A stretch of DNA of 64,000 bases from Azospirillum halopraeferens DSM 3675. Lineage in GTDB: Bacteria > Pseudomonadota > Alphaproteobacteria > Azospirillales > Azospirillaceae. The notes beneath the pieces were generated by a model that did no database searches, was not told the DNA's origin, and worked only from the letters and a program-made list of their open reading frames with translations. A program made the translations under genes and the position numbers. The stretch spans positions 372,001 through 436,000 of the forward strand of contig NZ_AUCF01000001.1 in assembly GCF_000429625.1 (NCBI RefSeq), written 5' to 3'. Positions 49,180-57,400 of the stretch are shown here, piece by piece; within the stretch, counting starts at the first letter, position 1; each line of letters starts with the position of its first letter.

Positions 49180-49489
49180 GGTCTCTCCTCCCGGTGAAGG
49201 CCGGCCGCCGCGCGGCCGCGCCGATGTTTAGTGATTTGCTTAGCTCTGAGGCTCCTACTAAACATACCGTCCGTCAAGCGCATATTTCGGATTGCTGACG
49301 GCCAAACCCATGCACACGACGCATTGCCAAGGCTCCGCGGCACGGACAGACTCCGGGCAGGGGCCGCACAGGGCATTGTTTTGACTACTGATTAGTGTTT
49401 AGCGTCGGCGGCACGCCGCCGCCGCCGCGGGAGCTTCCCGGCACCGGCCTGTTGTGGTGGGGGAACCGACAACCCGCGCGGAGGACAGC
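49180..49489 (-). promoter_or_regulatory. Control region upstream of the ABC-dha operon
   Basis: This 310-base stretch holds no gene. It contains a 9-base inverted repeat (ATGTTTAGT at 49224-49232 and ACTAAACAT at 49257-49265, 24 bases apart). A related site, ATTAGTGTTTAGC, lies at 49391-49403, and CTTAGC at 49239. On the minus strand TTGACG lies just upstream of the inverted repeat (49277-49272), with no clear -10. The repeats look like operator sites for a regulator of the operon. Confidence 0.45.
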
Positions 49490-49651
49490 ATGACCGAGGA
49501 CCGCAAGAAGGACGACGCCCCGAAGGACGCCCGCAAGGACGATCCGTCCGGCAGCCGGCGCGACGAGGCGCCTCCCGGAACGCCCGGCACGGGAGAGAAC
49601 ATCGACCCCAAGACAGGGGAACGCTTCAACGAGGGGATCGGCGGCGCGTGA
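49490..49651 (+). CDS. Small charged, disordered protein (53 aa)
   Basis: 53 residues, rich in Lys, Asp, Arg, Pro and Gly (MTEDRKKDDAPKDARKDD) and ending NEGIGGA. No hydrophobic segment. The ATG follows GGAGGACAGC, which supports expression. Family not recognised. Confidence 0.45.
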   Translation: MTEDRKKDDAPKDARKDDPSGSRRDEAPPGTPGTGENIDPKTGERFNEGIGGA

Positions 49652-49708
49652 CGCTCCCTCTCCCGCCGCCGGCGTCACGGCGCCGGGCGGCGGGGGAAGG
49701 GTCCGCAC

Positions 49709-49981
49709 TCAATGGCGCACGTACTCGGTGTGGACGATGTCGTCCTCCCGGCCGACGACGCGCAACGCGAACAGCTTGGTGCCGCCGGGACCATTGCGGA
49801 CATTGATGATGTCCCCCACCCCGAGCACACGCTCGCTGTCGAGGAGATCACCGTGCGGGGCCTCCCCGTCGTCCTCGGCGGCCACCACGCTCCAGATGGT
49901 GCCCATCGGCGTCGCCGCGTCCTTTCGCAGACCCGGCACCGGGAACGGTTTGACGCCTCGCACGCGGCGAAACAGACCCAT
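49709..49981 (-). CDS. Hypothetical protein (90 aa)
   Basis: 90 residues. The start (MGLFRRVRGVKPF) is basic and the C-terminal half (VGDIINVRNGPGGTKLFALR) looks like a small beta fold. GGGAG lies 10 bases upstream of the ATG. The opposite strand also has a frame of similar length, but only this one has a ribosome binding site. Role unknown. Confidence 0.55.
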   Translation of the reverse strand: MGLFRRVRGVKPFPVPGLRKDAATPMGTIWSVVAAEDDGEAPHGDLLDSERVLGVGDIINVRNGPGGTKLFALRVVGREDDIVHTEYVRH

Positions 49982-50004
49982 TGATCAACACTCCCGGCGT
50001 GCAT

Positions 50005-51006
50005 TCAGAAGGCGTGGCGGCCGCCCGCACCCATGGGCAGGCGACTCATCAAACCGATGGGCAGAAGGAACAGGGCCAGGTTGGTCCAGGAAAAGCGGCG
50101 CTCGTCCTTGCCGGCCGCGGCATGCTCCGCCATCCAGCCACCGCTGACGCCGTGACCCGGCAGGGGATGCCGGATGGCCCCGTCGGTGTGGGGGGCGGAC
50201 CGGTTCTCGAACATGTTGCGTTCGTAGAACCGCGCGAGCGCCCATTCGCTGACGCCCGGCGCCATGGCCTGCTGGATCTCCGCCACCCGTCCGGGAGCGC
50301 CCACGAAGACCTCCCGCCGCGGCCGTTCGGCCAGGTCGACGATGGCGGCGGCCACCGTCTCCGGCGCCGACACCGGCCCCGGCGGACGGATGGCCCGGCC
50401 GGTGAAGTTGGCCCCGTGCTGCCAGAGCGGCGTATCGACGGTGCCGGGCATGACGGTGCAGACGTGGATTCCCGGCTCATCCACCAGTTCCTGCCGCAGC
50501 GTCTCGGAAAAGCCGCGCACGGCGAACTTGCTGGCCACGTAGGCGGTGGCGTAGCGCTGGCCGACGGTGGACACAACGGAGGCGTTGTTGATGATGACGC
50601 CCTCCCCGCGCTCCAGGAAATGCGGCAGCACGGCCCGGCACCCGTGAACGGTGCCGAGGAAGTTGGTGGCGATCACCCCGGCGAACACGTCGTCGGGCAC
50701 CTCCTCGAAACGGCCGAAGGCGATGACGCCGGCGTTGTTCACCCAGACGTCGATGCCGCCGTACGCGTCGATGGCCCGCCGGGCCAGATGATGGATCTGC
50801 GCCTGGTCGGTGACGTCGGCCGGCACCACCATGGCGCGGCCGCCCGCGTCCAGGCACTCCCGCGCCACCTCGTGCAGCGCCTCGTCGCTGCGCGCCGACA
50901 GCACGACCGCAGCGCCGCGGCGCGCAAAGTCGATTGCGGTCGCGCGGCCGATGCCGCTGGACGCACCCGTCACCACCACCACCTTGTCGAGAGCCCGCAT
51001 CGCCAT
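50005..51006 (-). CDS. Short-chain dehydrogenase/reductase, long form
   Basis: 333 residues. Cofactor motif TGASSGIG at 13-20, NNAGV near 90, catalytic YVASK near 158 with Ser in NNASVVSTVG. A C-terminal extension of about 80 residues ends with a hydrophobic stretch (TNLALFLLPIGLMSRLP) that could be a membrane anchor. Substrate unknown. An ATG six bases downstream is an alternative start. Divergent from the tusA-like gene. Confidence 0.85.
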   Translation of the reverse strand: MAMRALDKVVVVTGASSGIGRATAIDFARRGAAVVLSARSDEALHEVARECLDAGGRAMVVPADVTDQAQIHHLARRAIDAYGGIDVWVNNAGVIAFGRFEEVPDDVFAGVIATNFLGTVHGCRAVLPHFLERGEGVIINNASVVSTVGQRYATAYVASKFAVRGFSETLRQELVDEPGIHVCTVMPGTVDTPLWQHGANFTGRAIRPPGPVSAPETVAAAIVDLAERPRREVFVGAPGRVAEIQQAMAPGVSEWALARFYERNMFENRSAPHTDGAIRHPLPGHGVSGGWMAEHAAAGKDERRFSWTNLALFLLPIGLMSRLPMGAGGRHAF

Positions 51007-51163
51007 GGCCGGCCTTGCCCCTATCGTTAGAACACGCGGCGTTCAATCGTTCCGCCCCATCAACAGCGCGGACCTGCCAAAGGTCCCGCTGCAAAGCCTG
51101 GATAGGACCCGGCAATGGCGCTAACATCGCGCCCGAACGGACCTGAGCGAGGGGAGCATCGGA

Positions 51164-51391
51164 TTGGCTGCCAGGGAATTGGACGTGCGCGGCCTTTTCT
51201 GTCCGCTGCCCATCCTGCGGACGCGCGCGCTGCTCGACACCATGAGCGCCGGCGAAGAGGTGATCGTCTACGCCACCGATCCAGCGTCGATCATCGACTT
51301 CAAGCACTTCTGCAACACGACGGCGAATGAGATGATCGCCTGTGAAACGCGTGCCGATGTCTTCGTCTACCACATCCGCCGCGGTGCCTAG
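51164..51391 (+). CDS. TusA/SirA-family sulfur carrier
   Basis: 75 residues with the family motif CPxP (GLFCPLPILRTR, Cys13). The active-site Cys carries persulphide sulphur in TusA-type proteins. TTG start at 51164 with GAGGGGAG upstream. It is followed closely by the DUF2478-DUF364 gene, which suggests a shared role in sulphur or metal cofactor chemistry rather than tRNA thiolation (inference). Confidence 0.88.
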   Translation: MAARELDVRGLFCPLPILRTRALLDTMSAGEEVIVYATDPASIIDFKHFCNTTANEMIACETRADVFVYHIRRGA

Positions 51392-51410
51392 AGGTTCGGA
51401 GGAACCACCC

Positions 51411-52673
51411 ATGAGCACGCCGTCCGACTCCGCCCTGTCCCCCGCCACCCCGCCGCCGCTGCGCCCGGGGGCGCTGGTGCATGGACCGGGGTCGCACGCC
51501 GTCGATGCGCTGCTGGAGCGGTTCGCCTTCGCCCTGAAGCGCCGCGGCTTCCGGGTCGGCGGCGTCATCCAGCGCAACTTCGGCGGCGGCGAGCACTGTG
51601 CGGAGCAGATGGAGCTGGTGGACGTCGCCACCGAGCGCCGCTTCGGCATTTCCCAGAATCTCGGCCGCGGGTCGCAGTCCTGCCGCGTCGATCCCACCGG
51701 CGTGGCCGACGCCAGCCAGGCGCTGCGCCGCGCCGTGGAGGAGCGGGCCGACCTGATCGTCGTCAACAAGTTCGCCGGCCTGGAAGCCCACGGCGGCGGC
51801 CTCGCCCACGAGATGCTGACCGCGATCGCCGAGGGCATCCCGCTGCTGACCAGCGTCGGCAGCCGGTTCCTGAACGAATGGAACGCCTTCACCGGCGGTT
51901 ACGGCGACCTGCTGTCGCCCGACGACGAGGCGGTGTGGCGCTGGTGGGGGCCGCACCGCCTCTACGAGGACCTGGTCCTGGGCGTCGAGGACGCCGAGGT
52001 GACCCGCGTCGTGGTGGGGCCGAAGTGGATCCTGCTGGAAACGGCGGAGGGGCGCATGGGCCTGACCGCCCGGCCGGCCGCCGCGACGGGGGAGCCGCCG
52101 CCGCCCGAGCATTGGGCGGGCTCCAGCCTCGCCCTGCTGGCGGCGCAGGCCGCCCGCTCCTGGGACCCGCTGGAGGCGGCGGTCGGCATGGCCGCGGTGA
52201 ACGCCCACTACAACCGTCCCGACCTGGAGGGCGAGGCCACCAACGGTCTTGACCGGTTCGCCGGCGGGGACGGGCGGGTGGTGGTGGTCGGCGGCTTCCC
52301 GCAGATCGAACAGCGGCTGCCCGGCGCCCTGGTGGTGGACATGGCCCCGAAGCCCGGCCAGTACCCCGAGGCGGCTTCGGAGTGGCTGCTGCCAGGCGCC
52401 GACGGTGCCGTTGTCACGGCGTCGACCCTGGCCAATCGCACCCTGCCCCGCCTCCTGACCGCCGCGCGCGGGGTGCCGGTGGCCCTGGTCGGGCCGGGCA
52501 CCCCCATGACGGAGCGGCTGTTCGATTACGGCATCCACACGCTGTCGGGTTTCGTGGCGTCGGACAGCGGCGACGTTTGCCGGGTCATCCTGGCCGGCGG
52601 CTCGTCCAGGCAATTCCACGTCCACGGCCGCTTCGTCACCCGCCACCGCCCCGCCGGCCACGGCCGGGGTTGA
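51411..52673 (+). CDS. DUF2478-DUF4213/DUF364 fusion protein
   Basis: 420 residues in three parts by resemblance. A DUF2478-like domain (about 20-175) has ALVHGPGSHAVDALLERFA, VNKFAGLEAHGGGL and a nucleotide-hydrolase look. A DUF4213-like domain (about 178-270) follows, then a DUF364 domain (about 275-412; VVVVGGFPQIEQRLPGAL, TASTLANRTLP) of the putative heavy-metal chelation family. No signal peptide. It lies 19 bases after the TusA-like gene. Biochemical role is not established; DUF2478 genes often occur with molybdenum genes, which I recall but could not check. Confidence 0.75.
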   Translation: MSTPSDSALSPATPPPLRPGALVHGPGSHAVDALLERFAFALKRRGFRVGGVIQRNFGGGEHCAEQMELVDVATERRFGISQNLGRGSQSCRVDPTGVADASQALRRAVEERADLIVVNKFAGLEAHGGGLAHEMLTAIAEGIPLLTSVGSRFLNEWNAFTGGYGDLLSPDDEAVWRWWGPHRLYEDLVLGVEDAEVTRVVVGPKWILLETAEGRMGLTARPAAATGEPPPPEHWAGSSLALLAAQAARSWDPLEAAVGMAAVNAHYNRPDLEGEATNGLDRFAGGDGRVVVVGGFPQIEQRLPGALVVDMAPKPGQYPEAASEWLLPGADGAVVTASTLANRTLPRLLTAARGVPVALVGPGTPMTERLFDYGIHTLSGFVASDSGDVCRVILAGGSSRQFHVHGRFVTRHRPAGHGRG

Positions 52674-52699
52674 ACGAGACCAAGCAAGAGGGAGCAGAC

Positions 52700-53020
52700 A
52701 TGGACGACAAGACGCGCACGGAGCTGGAGGCCGCCGCTTTCCGCGGGCTGGTGGCGCACCTGCAGAAGCGCACGGACGTGCAGAACATCGACCTGATGAA
52801 CCTCGCCGGCTTCTGCCGCAACTGCCTGTCCAAATGGTACCTCGCCGCCGCCAAGGAGCGCGGCGTGGCCCTGACCGACGAGGAGGCGCGCACCGCCGTC
52901 TACGGCATGCCCTACGGCGAGTGGAAGACGCTGCACCAGAAGGAAGCCTCGGCCGAGCAGCAGCGCCTGTTCGAGGAAACCAAACCGCTGCACGCGGAGA
53001 TCAGCGGGCACAACAAGTAG
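52700..53020 (+). CDS. DUF1244-family protein
   Basis: 106 residues, nearly invariant family sequence: FRGLVAHLQKRTDVQNIDLM then GFCRNCLSKWY. The CxxC pair may bind metal. The function is unknown. It lies 26 bases after the DUF2478-DUF364 gene with GAGGGAGC upstream, and looks like the last gene of that trio. A hairpin without T tract (CCCTCTC/GAGAGGG) follows at about 53037. Confidence 0.82.
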   Translation: MDDKTRTELEAAAFRGLVAHLQKRTDVQNIDLMNLAGFCRNCLSKWYLAAAKERGVALTDEEARTAVYGMPYGEWKTLHQKEASAEQQRLFEETKPLHAEISGHNK

Positions 53021-53130
53021 CATCCGCCGGGGCAGCCCCTCTCTTCTTCGGGAGAGGGACTGTCCGGTTGGGACTGTATCCAGCTCACCCGCACCTCAGC
53101 GGGCATTCAGCCTACTGCCGGCAAATCTGA

Positions 53131-53167
53131 CACGGATTGCGCGGATTTCTGCGCGGATGACACGGAT
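53131..53167 (+). repeat. Short CRCGGAT direct repeats
   Basis: Four copies of C(A/G)CGGAT occur in 37 bases: 53131, 53140, 53152 and 53161. No gene overlaps. The 53021-53269 gap holds nothing else that I can support. Confidence 0.5.
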
Positions 53168-53269
53168 GTCGTGCCCATTTGCTGCCACGGGCCGCACCTC
53201 GGGCCAATCGGCTGCCCGGCGGGGAACGGGCTCTTTCCGCACAGCCAGCGGCAGGTCACGGCGTTCCGA

Positions 53270-53728
53270 TTACACCCGCGGCCCCCGCTCCGGTGGGAAG
53301 CGGGCGAGGACGCGGGTGCTGAGGCCGTCGCGGACCTGGCGGTAGGCTGCCAGCATGGCGTCGCGGCTGCCGTCGACCAGGGTCGGGTCGAAGGTGTTCC
53401 AGAACTCCACGTCGCACGCCATGGTGCGCGTCATCTCAATGGCGCGGTGGTGGGCCTCCGGCGACAGGGAGATGATCAGATCGAAGGAGGTGTCCTCCAA
53501 CTCCTCGAACGTCTTGCAGACGTGGCGAGAGATGTCGATCCCCAGTTCCTCCATCACCGCGACGGCGAAGGGGTCGACGGCGTCGCTTTCGCGCACGCCC
53601 ACCGAATCGACGAAGATCCGGTGTCCGTGATAGTGCCGCAGGATGCCGGCCGCCATGGGCGAGCGGATCATGTTGTACGTGCAGGCGAACAGGACGCTGG
53701 AAACCGGCAGTGTCGGTACGGGGGCCAT
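53270..53728 (-). CDS. Low-molecular-weight protein tyrosine phosphatase / arsenate reductase-like
   Basis: 152 residues. P-loop C(X)5R is ACTYNMIRSP (Cys16, Arg22), with the general acid Asp in NTFDPTLV. The group covers phosphotyrosine phosphatases and thioredoxin-linked arsenate reductases; the lack of extra Cys needed for the reductase cascade favours phosphatase. It follows UPF0262 and hisD, as in many alphaproteobacteria. ATG at 53728 chosen over the GTG at 53740. Confidence 0.82.
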   Translation of the reverse strand: MAPVPTLPVSSVLFACTYNMIRSPMAAGILRHYHGHRIFVDSVGVRESDAVDPFAVAVMEELGIDISRHVCKTFEELEDTSFDLIISLSPEAHHRAIEMTRTMACDVEFWNTFDPTLVDGSRDAMLAAYRQVRDGLSTRVLARFPPERGPRV

Positions 53729-53750
53729 GCGCGGTCCCACCCCGGCCGCG

Positions 53751-54233
53751 TCAGCCGCGGATGTGCAGGACGCAGATCAGCGTAAACAGCCGACGCGCCG
53801 TCTGCAGGTCCATGTCGATCTTGCCGCGCACCCTCTCCCGCAGCAGCTCCGATCCTTCGTTGTGCAGCCCGCGGCGCCCCATGTCGATCGCTTCGATCTG
53901 CGACGGCGTGGCCCTCTTGATGGCGTTGTAATAGCTCTCGCAGATGAGGAAATAGTCGCGCACGATCGACCGGAAGGCCGACAGGGGCACCATCACCTTG
54001 CCCAGCGCGGTGTCGTCCTCCCGCCGCACGTCCAGGATCAGGCGGTTGTCCTCGATCGCCAGATGCAGGTGGTAGGGCCCGTCGTCGGGGTGTTCGCAGG
54101 GATGGAACTCGTTCTCTTCCAGCAGGTCGAAGATGGCCACGGCGCGCTCGTGCTCCACCTCCGGCTTGCGCCGGACGACGGACTTTTCGTCCAGGGTGAC
54201 GTGGACGATGCGTCGGTTCGTTCGCTGGTTCAC
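53751..54233 (-). CDS. UPF0262 family protein
   Basis: 160 residues, full family length. Conserved stretches [20 protein letters not shown], then [20 protein letters not shown], are clear. GTG start overlapping the hisD stop (GTGA). Role unknown; linked to hisD across alphaproteobacteria. Confidence 0.9.
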   Translation of the reverse strand: MNQRTNRRIVHVTLDEKSVVRRKPEVEHERAVAIFDLLEENEFHPCEHPDDGPYHLHLAIEDNRLILDVRREDDTALGKVMVPLSAFRSIVRDYFLICESYYNAIKRATPSQIEAIDMGRRGLHNEGSELLRERVRGKIDMDLQTARRLFTLICVLHIRG

Positions 54234-55546
54234 GGCGCCTCCCCGGTGCCGCCGGGGCCGAGGCGCAGCGCCACCGACCGGGCGTGGGCGTCCAGCCCCT
54301 CGGCCTGCGCCAGGGTCACGGCGGCCGGGCCGATGGCCCGCAGCGACCGCGCGTCGCAGCCCACGAAGGTCGTGCGCTTCATGTAGTCCAGCACGTTGAG
54401 GCCGGAGGAGAATCGTGCGCTGCGCGCCGTCGGAAGCACGTGGTTGGGGCCGGCCACATAGTCGCCCACCGCCTCCGGCGTGTACCGGCCGAGGAAGATG
54501 GCGCCAGCGTTGCGCACGCGGGCCATCAGGGCGTCGGGGTCGGCGACCGCCAGTTCCAGATGCTCGGGCGCCAGCCGGTCGACCAGGGCGGGCGAATCGC
54601 GCAGCAGATCCTCGACCAGGATGATGGCGCCGTGCTCCCGCCAGCTCTCGCCGGCGATGGCGGCGCGCGGCAGACGGGTCAGGTGATCCTCCACCGCCCG
54701 CTCCACCGCGTCGGCGAAGGCGGGGTCGTCGGCGATCAGGATCGACTGGGCCACGCGGTCGTGCTCGGCCTGGCTCAACAGGTCCATGGCGATCCAGGAC
54801 GGATCGTTGTCCCGGTCGGCGACCACCAGGATCTCCGACGGGCCGGCGATGCTGTCGATGCCCACCACGCCGTAGACCTGCCGCTTGGCCGCGGCGACAT
54901 AGGCGTTGCCGGGACCGACGATCTTGTCCACCGGCGCGATGGTGGCCGTGCCGTAGGCCAGCGCCCCGACCGCCTGGGCGCCGCCGATGCGGTAGATCTC
55001 GGTGATGCCGCACCGGCGCGCCGCCGCCAGCACCAGCGGGTTGATGCGGCCGTCCGGCGTGGGCACCACCATGACGATGCGCTCCACCCCCGCCACCATG
55101 GCCGGCAGCGCGTTCATCAGCACCGACGAGGGGTAGGCGGCCGTACCGCCGGGCACATAGAGACCGACGGAACCGACCGGCGTCCACCGCGCGCCCAGCC
55201 GCACGCCCTGCGCGTCGTGATAGTCGGTGACGGCCGGCACCTGAAGCCGGTGGAACGCCTCGATCCGCTCCGCCGCGGTGTCGAGGGCGCTCAACAGGTC
55301 GGCGTCGCAGGCGGCGACCGCCAGGTCGATCTCCTCCACCGGGATGCGCAGCGTCTGCGCCGTCAGGGTCAGGCGGTCGAAACGGGCCGTGAAGTCGATC
55401 ACCGCCTCGTCGCCGCGGGTCCGCACCGCCTCCAGGATGGCGTGCACCGCCGCCTGCACGTCCTCGCTGGTCTCCCGCTTGGCGTGCAGGAGGGCGTCGA
55501 ACGCCTCCTCGAATCCGGCGTCGGTGCGATCAAGCCTGAGCGGCAT
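54230..55546 (-). CDS. hisD: Histidinol dehydrogenase
   Basis: 438 residues. Last two oxidations of histidine synthesis, zinc- and NAD-dependent. Catalytic His pair in APEHLEL and the GGxQA-like [13 protein letters not shown] and [11 protein letters not shown] stretches are intact. The ATG at 55546 lies inside the end of hisG (17-base overlap). Confidence 0.95.
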   Translation of the reverse strand: MPLRLDRTDAGFEEAFDALLHAKRETSEDVQAAVHAILEAVRTRGDEAVIDFTARFDRLTLTAQTLRIPVEEIDLAVAACDADLLSALDTAAERIEAFHRLQVPAVTDYHDAQGVRLGARWTPVGSVGLYVPGGTAAYPSSVLMNALPAMVAGVERIVMVVPTPDGRINPLVLAAARRCGITEIYRIGGAQAVGALAYGTATIAPVDKIVGPGNAYVAAAKRQVYGVVGIDSIAGPSEILVVADRDNDPSWIAMDLLSQAEHDRVAQSILIADDPAFADAVERAVEDHLTRLPRAAIAGESWREHGAIILVEDLLRDSPALVDRLAPEHLELAVADPDALMARVRNAGAIFLGRYTPEAVGDYVAGPNHVLPTARSARFSSGLNVLDYMKRTTFVGCDARSLRAIGPAAVTLAQAEGLDAHARSVALRLGPGGTGEAP

Positions 55547-56210
55547 GGACGGCTCCACGGAAGCGTTCGATCCAGTCGGAAATCTCTTCGGGGCGGGTCT
55601 TGAAGGCTGCGCGGTTGACGATGAGGCGCGAGGTCACGTCGGCGATGTGCTCCACCTCCACCAGTCCGTTGGCCTTCAGCGTCGATCCGGTGGAAACCAG
55701 GTCGACGATGCGCCGGCACAGCCCCAGGGTGGGCGCCAGTTCCATGGCGCCGTTCAGCTTCACGCACTCCGCCTGGACGCCGCGCGCCGCGAAGTGGCGG
55801 CGGGTGACCTCCGGGTACTTGGTGGCGACGCGCACATGGCTCCAGCGCGTGGGATCGTCGGTTTCCAGCATGGCCGCCGGCTCCGCCACCGACAGGCGGC
55901 AGGCGCCGATTCCCAGGTCCAGCGGCGCGTAGATCTCGGGATAGTCGAACTCCATCAGCACGTCGTTGCCGGCCACCCCCAGGTGGGCCGCACCGAAGGC
56001 GACGAAGGTGGCGACGTCGAAGGAGCGCACCCGGATGATGCTGAGGTTGGGCACGTTGGTGGCGAAGCGCAGGAGCCGGCTGTGCTCGTTGTCGAAGTCC
56101 GCCTCCGGCTCGATGCCGGCGTGCGAGAGCAGCGGCCGCAGCTCCTTCAGGATCCGGCCCTTCGGCAGGGCCAGGACGAGCGCGTCGTCGGTCTGGGTAT
56201 CGGCGGGCAA
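55530..56210 (-). CDS. hisG: ATP phosphoribosyltransferase, short form
   Basis: 226 residues, the short HisG that normally needs a HisZ partner; no hisZ is in this window. [14 protein letters not shown] opens the protein, [20 protein letters not shown] follows near 72, and [15 protein letters not shown] is the PRPP-binding loop. The start is a TTG at 56210 with GGAGAG upstream; no ATG fits, and longer starts add unrelated Ala/Pro-rich sequence. Confidence 0.9.
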   Translation of the reverse strand: MPADTQTDDALVLALPKGRILKELRPLLSHAGIEPEADFDNEHSRLLRFATNVPNLSIIRVRSFDVATFVAFGAAHLGVAGNDVLMEFDYPEIYAPLDLGIGACRLSVAEPAAMLETDDPTRWSHVRVATKYPEVTRRHFAARGVQAECVKLNGAMELAPTLGLCRRIVDLVSTGSTLKANGLVEVEHIADVTSRLIVNRAAFKTRPEEISDWIERFRGAVHAAQA

Positions 56211-56274
56211 GGAACGACTCTCCGGGCTGGTGCCGGGGGCGGGCGCGGCGGGGCCGGCCCGCTCCCCGTGCCGA

Positions 56275-56302
56275 TAGATACCACATTCCGCGCCCGCGTC
56301 AC
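56275..56302 (-). promoter_or_regulatory. Candidate hisG promoter
   Basis: GTGACG (56302-56297), a 16-base spacer and TATCTA (56280-56275). The predicted leader to the hisG TTG is about 58 bases. No his leader peptide was seen. Confidence 0.35.
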
Positions 56303-56370
56303 GGCTTTCAACCGCCGGCAACGCAGCTATTCACCGCCATCCCGCGCCGCCGCGCCCGATCGCGCCGGCG

Positions 56371-56577
56371 TCACTCCCGCCGCTTGCCGCCCACCCCGGC
56401 CGAACCGGCCGACGGCGGCGCGCCCTGGTCGGACTCCATGGCGCCGCGGGCGGCCTCGGCGGGGGCCGGCGCGGCCGGATCGATGGCGCCGCCGTCGGCG
56501 GGCCTCCGCGCCCCCGTGCGCTGCAAACGCGCACGCGCTTCCTCGATTGCCCGGGGATCGTCCTTGGGGTCGCTCAT
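56371..56577 (-). CDS. Small disordered protein (68 aa)
   Basis: 68 residues with a charged start (MSDPKDDPRAIEEARARLQR) and an Ala/Pro/Gly-rich tail. AAGGGAG lies upstream of the ATG. No known domain; low complexity. Confidence 0.45.
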   Translation of the reverse strand: MSDPKDDPRAIEEARARLQRTGARRPADGGAIDPAAPAPAEAARGAMESDQGAPPSAGSAGVGGKRRE

Positions 56578-56726
56578 GGCCGTGCTCCCTTCCGCATCCG
56601 TACCGGGGCAACATGCCGGGGTCCGGTCCGGTTCCGGCCGCCGTCCCGCCGTCGGCCGGCACAGGAACGATCCCGGCGCGACCATGGTTGACGACGACAG
56701 ACCCCCCGTCACGAGGAGACGTTTCC

Positions 56727-57080
56727 GTGGCCAAGCACAAGCACAAGGGATTCAAGATTCCCAAGAAGATCGCCGGCTACAAGGTGCCCAAGCGGCTGCG
56801 CAAGTCCAAGGCGTTGAGCGGGATGCTCGCCTCCCCGACCGGCCGCCAGGTGATGTCCGACGTGCTGTTCGCGGTCGCCGGCGCCCTGGTCACCAACGAG
56901 CGGGCGCGCAGCGCCGTCGGGCATGCCGGCGCCGATGCCGCGGGCGTCGCCCGCGGCGTTGTCGACTCCGTGGGCAACGCCTTGTCGGAGGGAGTCCGTC
57001 AGGTTCTTCCCGAACGGGGCGGCGGCGACGGACGGCCGCAGCGCGGTCGCGACCGCGACCGGCGCGCTTCGTCCCATTGA
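56727..57080 (+). CDS. Small basic protein (117 aa)
   Basis: 117 residues. Basic N-terminal part (VAKHKHKGFKIPKKIAGYKV; the initial Val is a GTG start) with PKRLRKSKAL, a hydrophobic or helical centre (VMSDVLFAVAGALVTNERAR) and a charged tail. ACGAGGAGACG is upstream of the GTG. Family not named here; similar short proteins with K-x-P-K-K-I-A-G starts occur in related bacteria from memory. Confidence 0.65.
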   Translation: MAKHKHKGFKIPKKIAGYKVPKRLRKSKALSGMLASPTGRQVMSDVLFAVAGALVTNERARSAVGHAGADAAGVARGVVDSVGNALSEGVRQVLPERGGGDGRPQRGRDRDRRASSH

Positions 57081-57106
57081 CGGCCAACCGACAGGATCTC
57101 CCCGCC

Positions 57107-57376
57107 ATGGCGCACGAGAGCATGAAGTCCCCGGTCTCGCCGAAACCGCTGCGGACGGAAGACCGCGGCATCGACGAGACGCGCGCCCGCCACGACGCCG
57201 ACCGGGCGGACACGGCCGACTCCACCACCGGCGCCGAGCGCCGCCTCAAGGCGGAGCGCGAGGGGCGCCACATCAGGGCTACCGATGCGTCGGGCAAGCC
57301 CTACGGGCACGATGACGATCCGGATGTCCACGAGGACGGCGTCAGCCGCACCGGCGGCCCCGGCAACGTGCCGTAG
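57107..57376 (+). CDS. Small charged protein (89 aa)
   Basis: 89 residues, strongly hydrophilic, with many Asp, Arg and His (DDDPDVHEDGVSR) and an end of GGPGNVP. It has no hydrophobic segment and is probably disordered. It follows the basic protein gene by 26 bases. Family not recognised. Confidence 0.5.
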   Translation: MAHESMKSPVSPKPLRTEDRGIDETRARHDADRADTADSTTGAERRLKAEREGRHIRATDASGKPYGHDDDPDVHEDGVSRTGGPGNVP

Positions 57377-57400
57377 GGCCGGCGTTGCGCGCCGCCCCGG

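Noticed and set aside
49712-49984. Plus-strand 90-codon frame opposite the hypothetical gene at 49709-49981
   Set aside because: No ribosome binding site, and a less protein-like sequence than the minus-strand frame.
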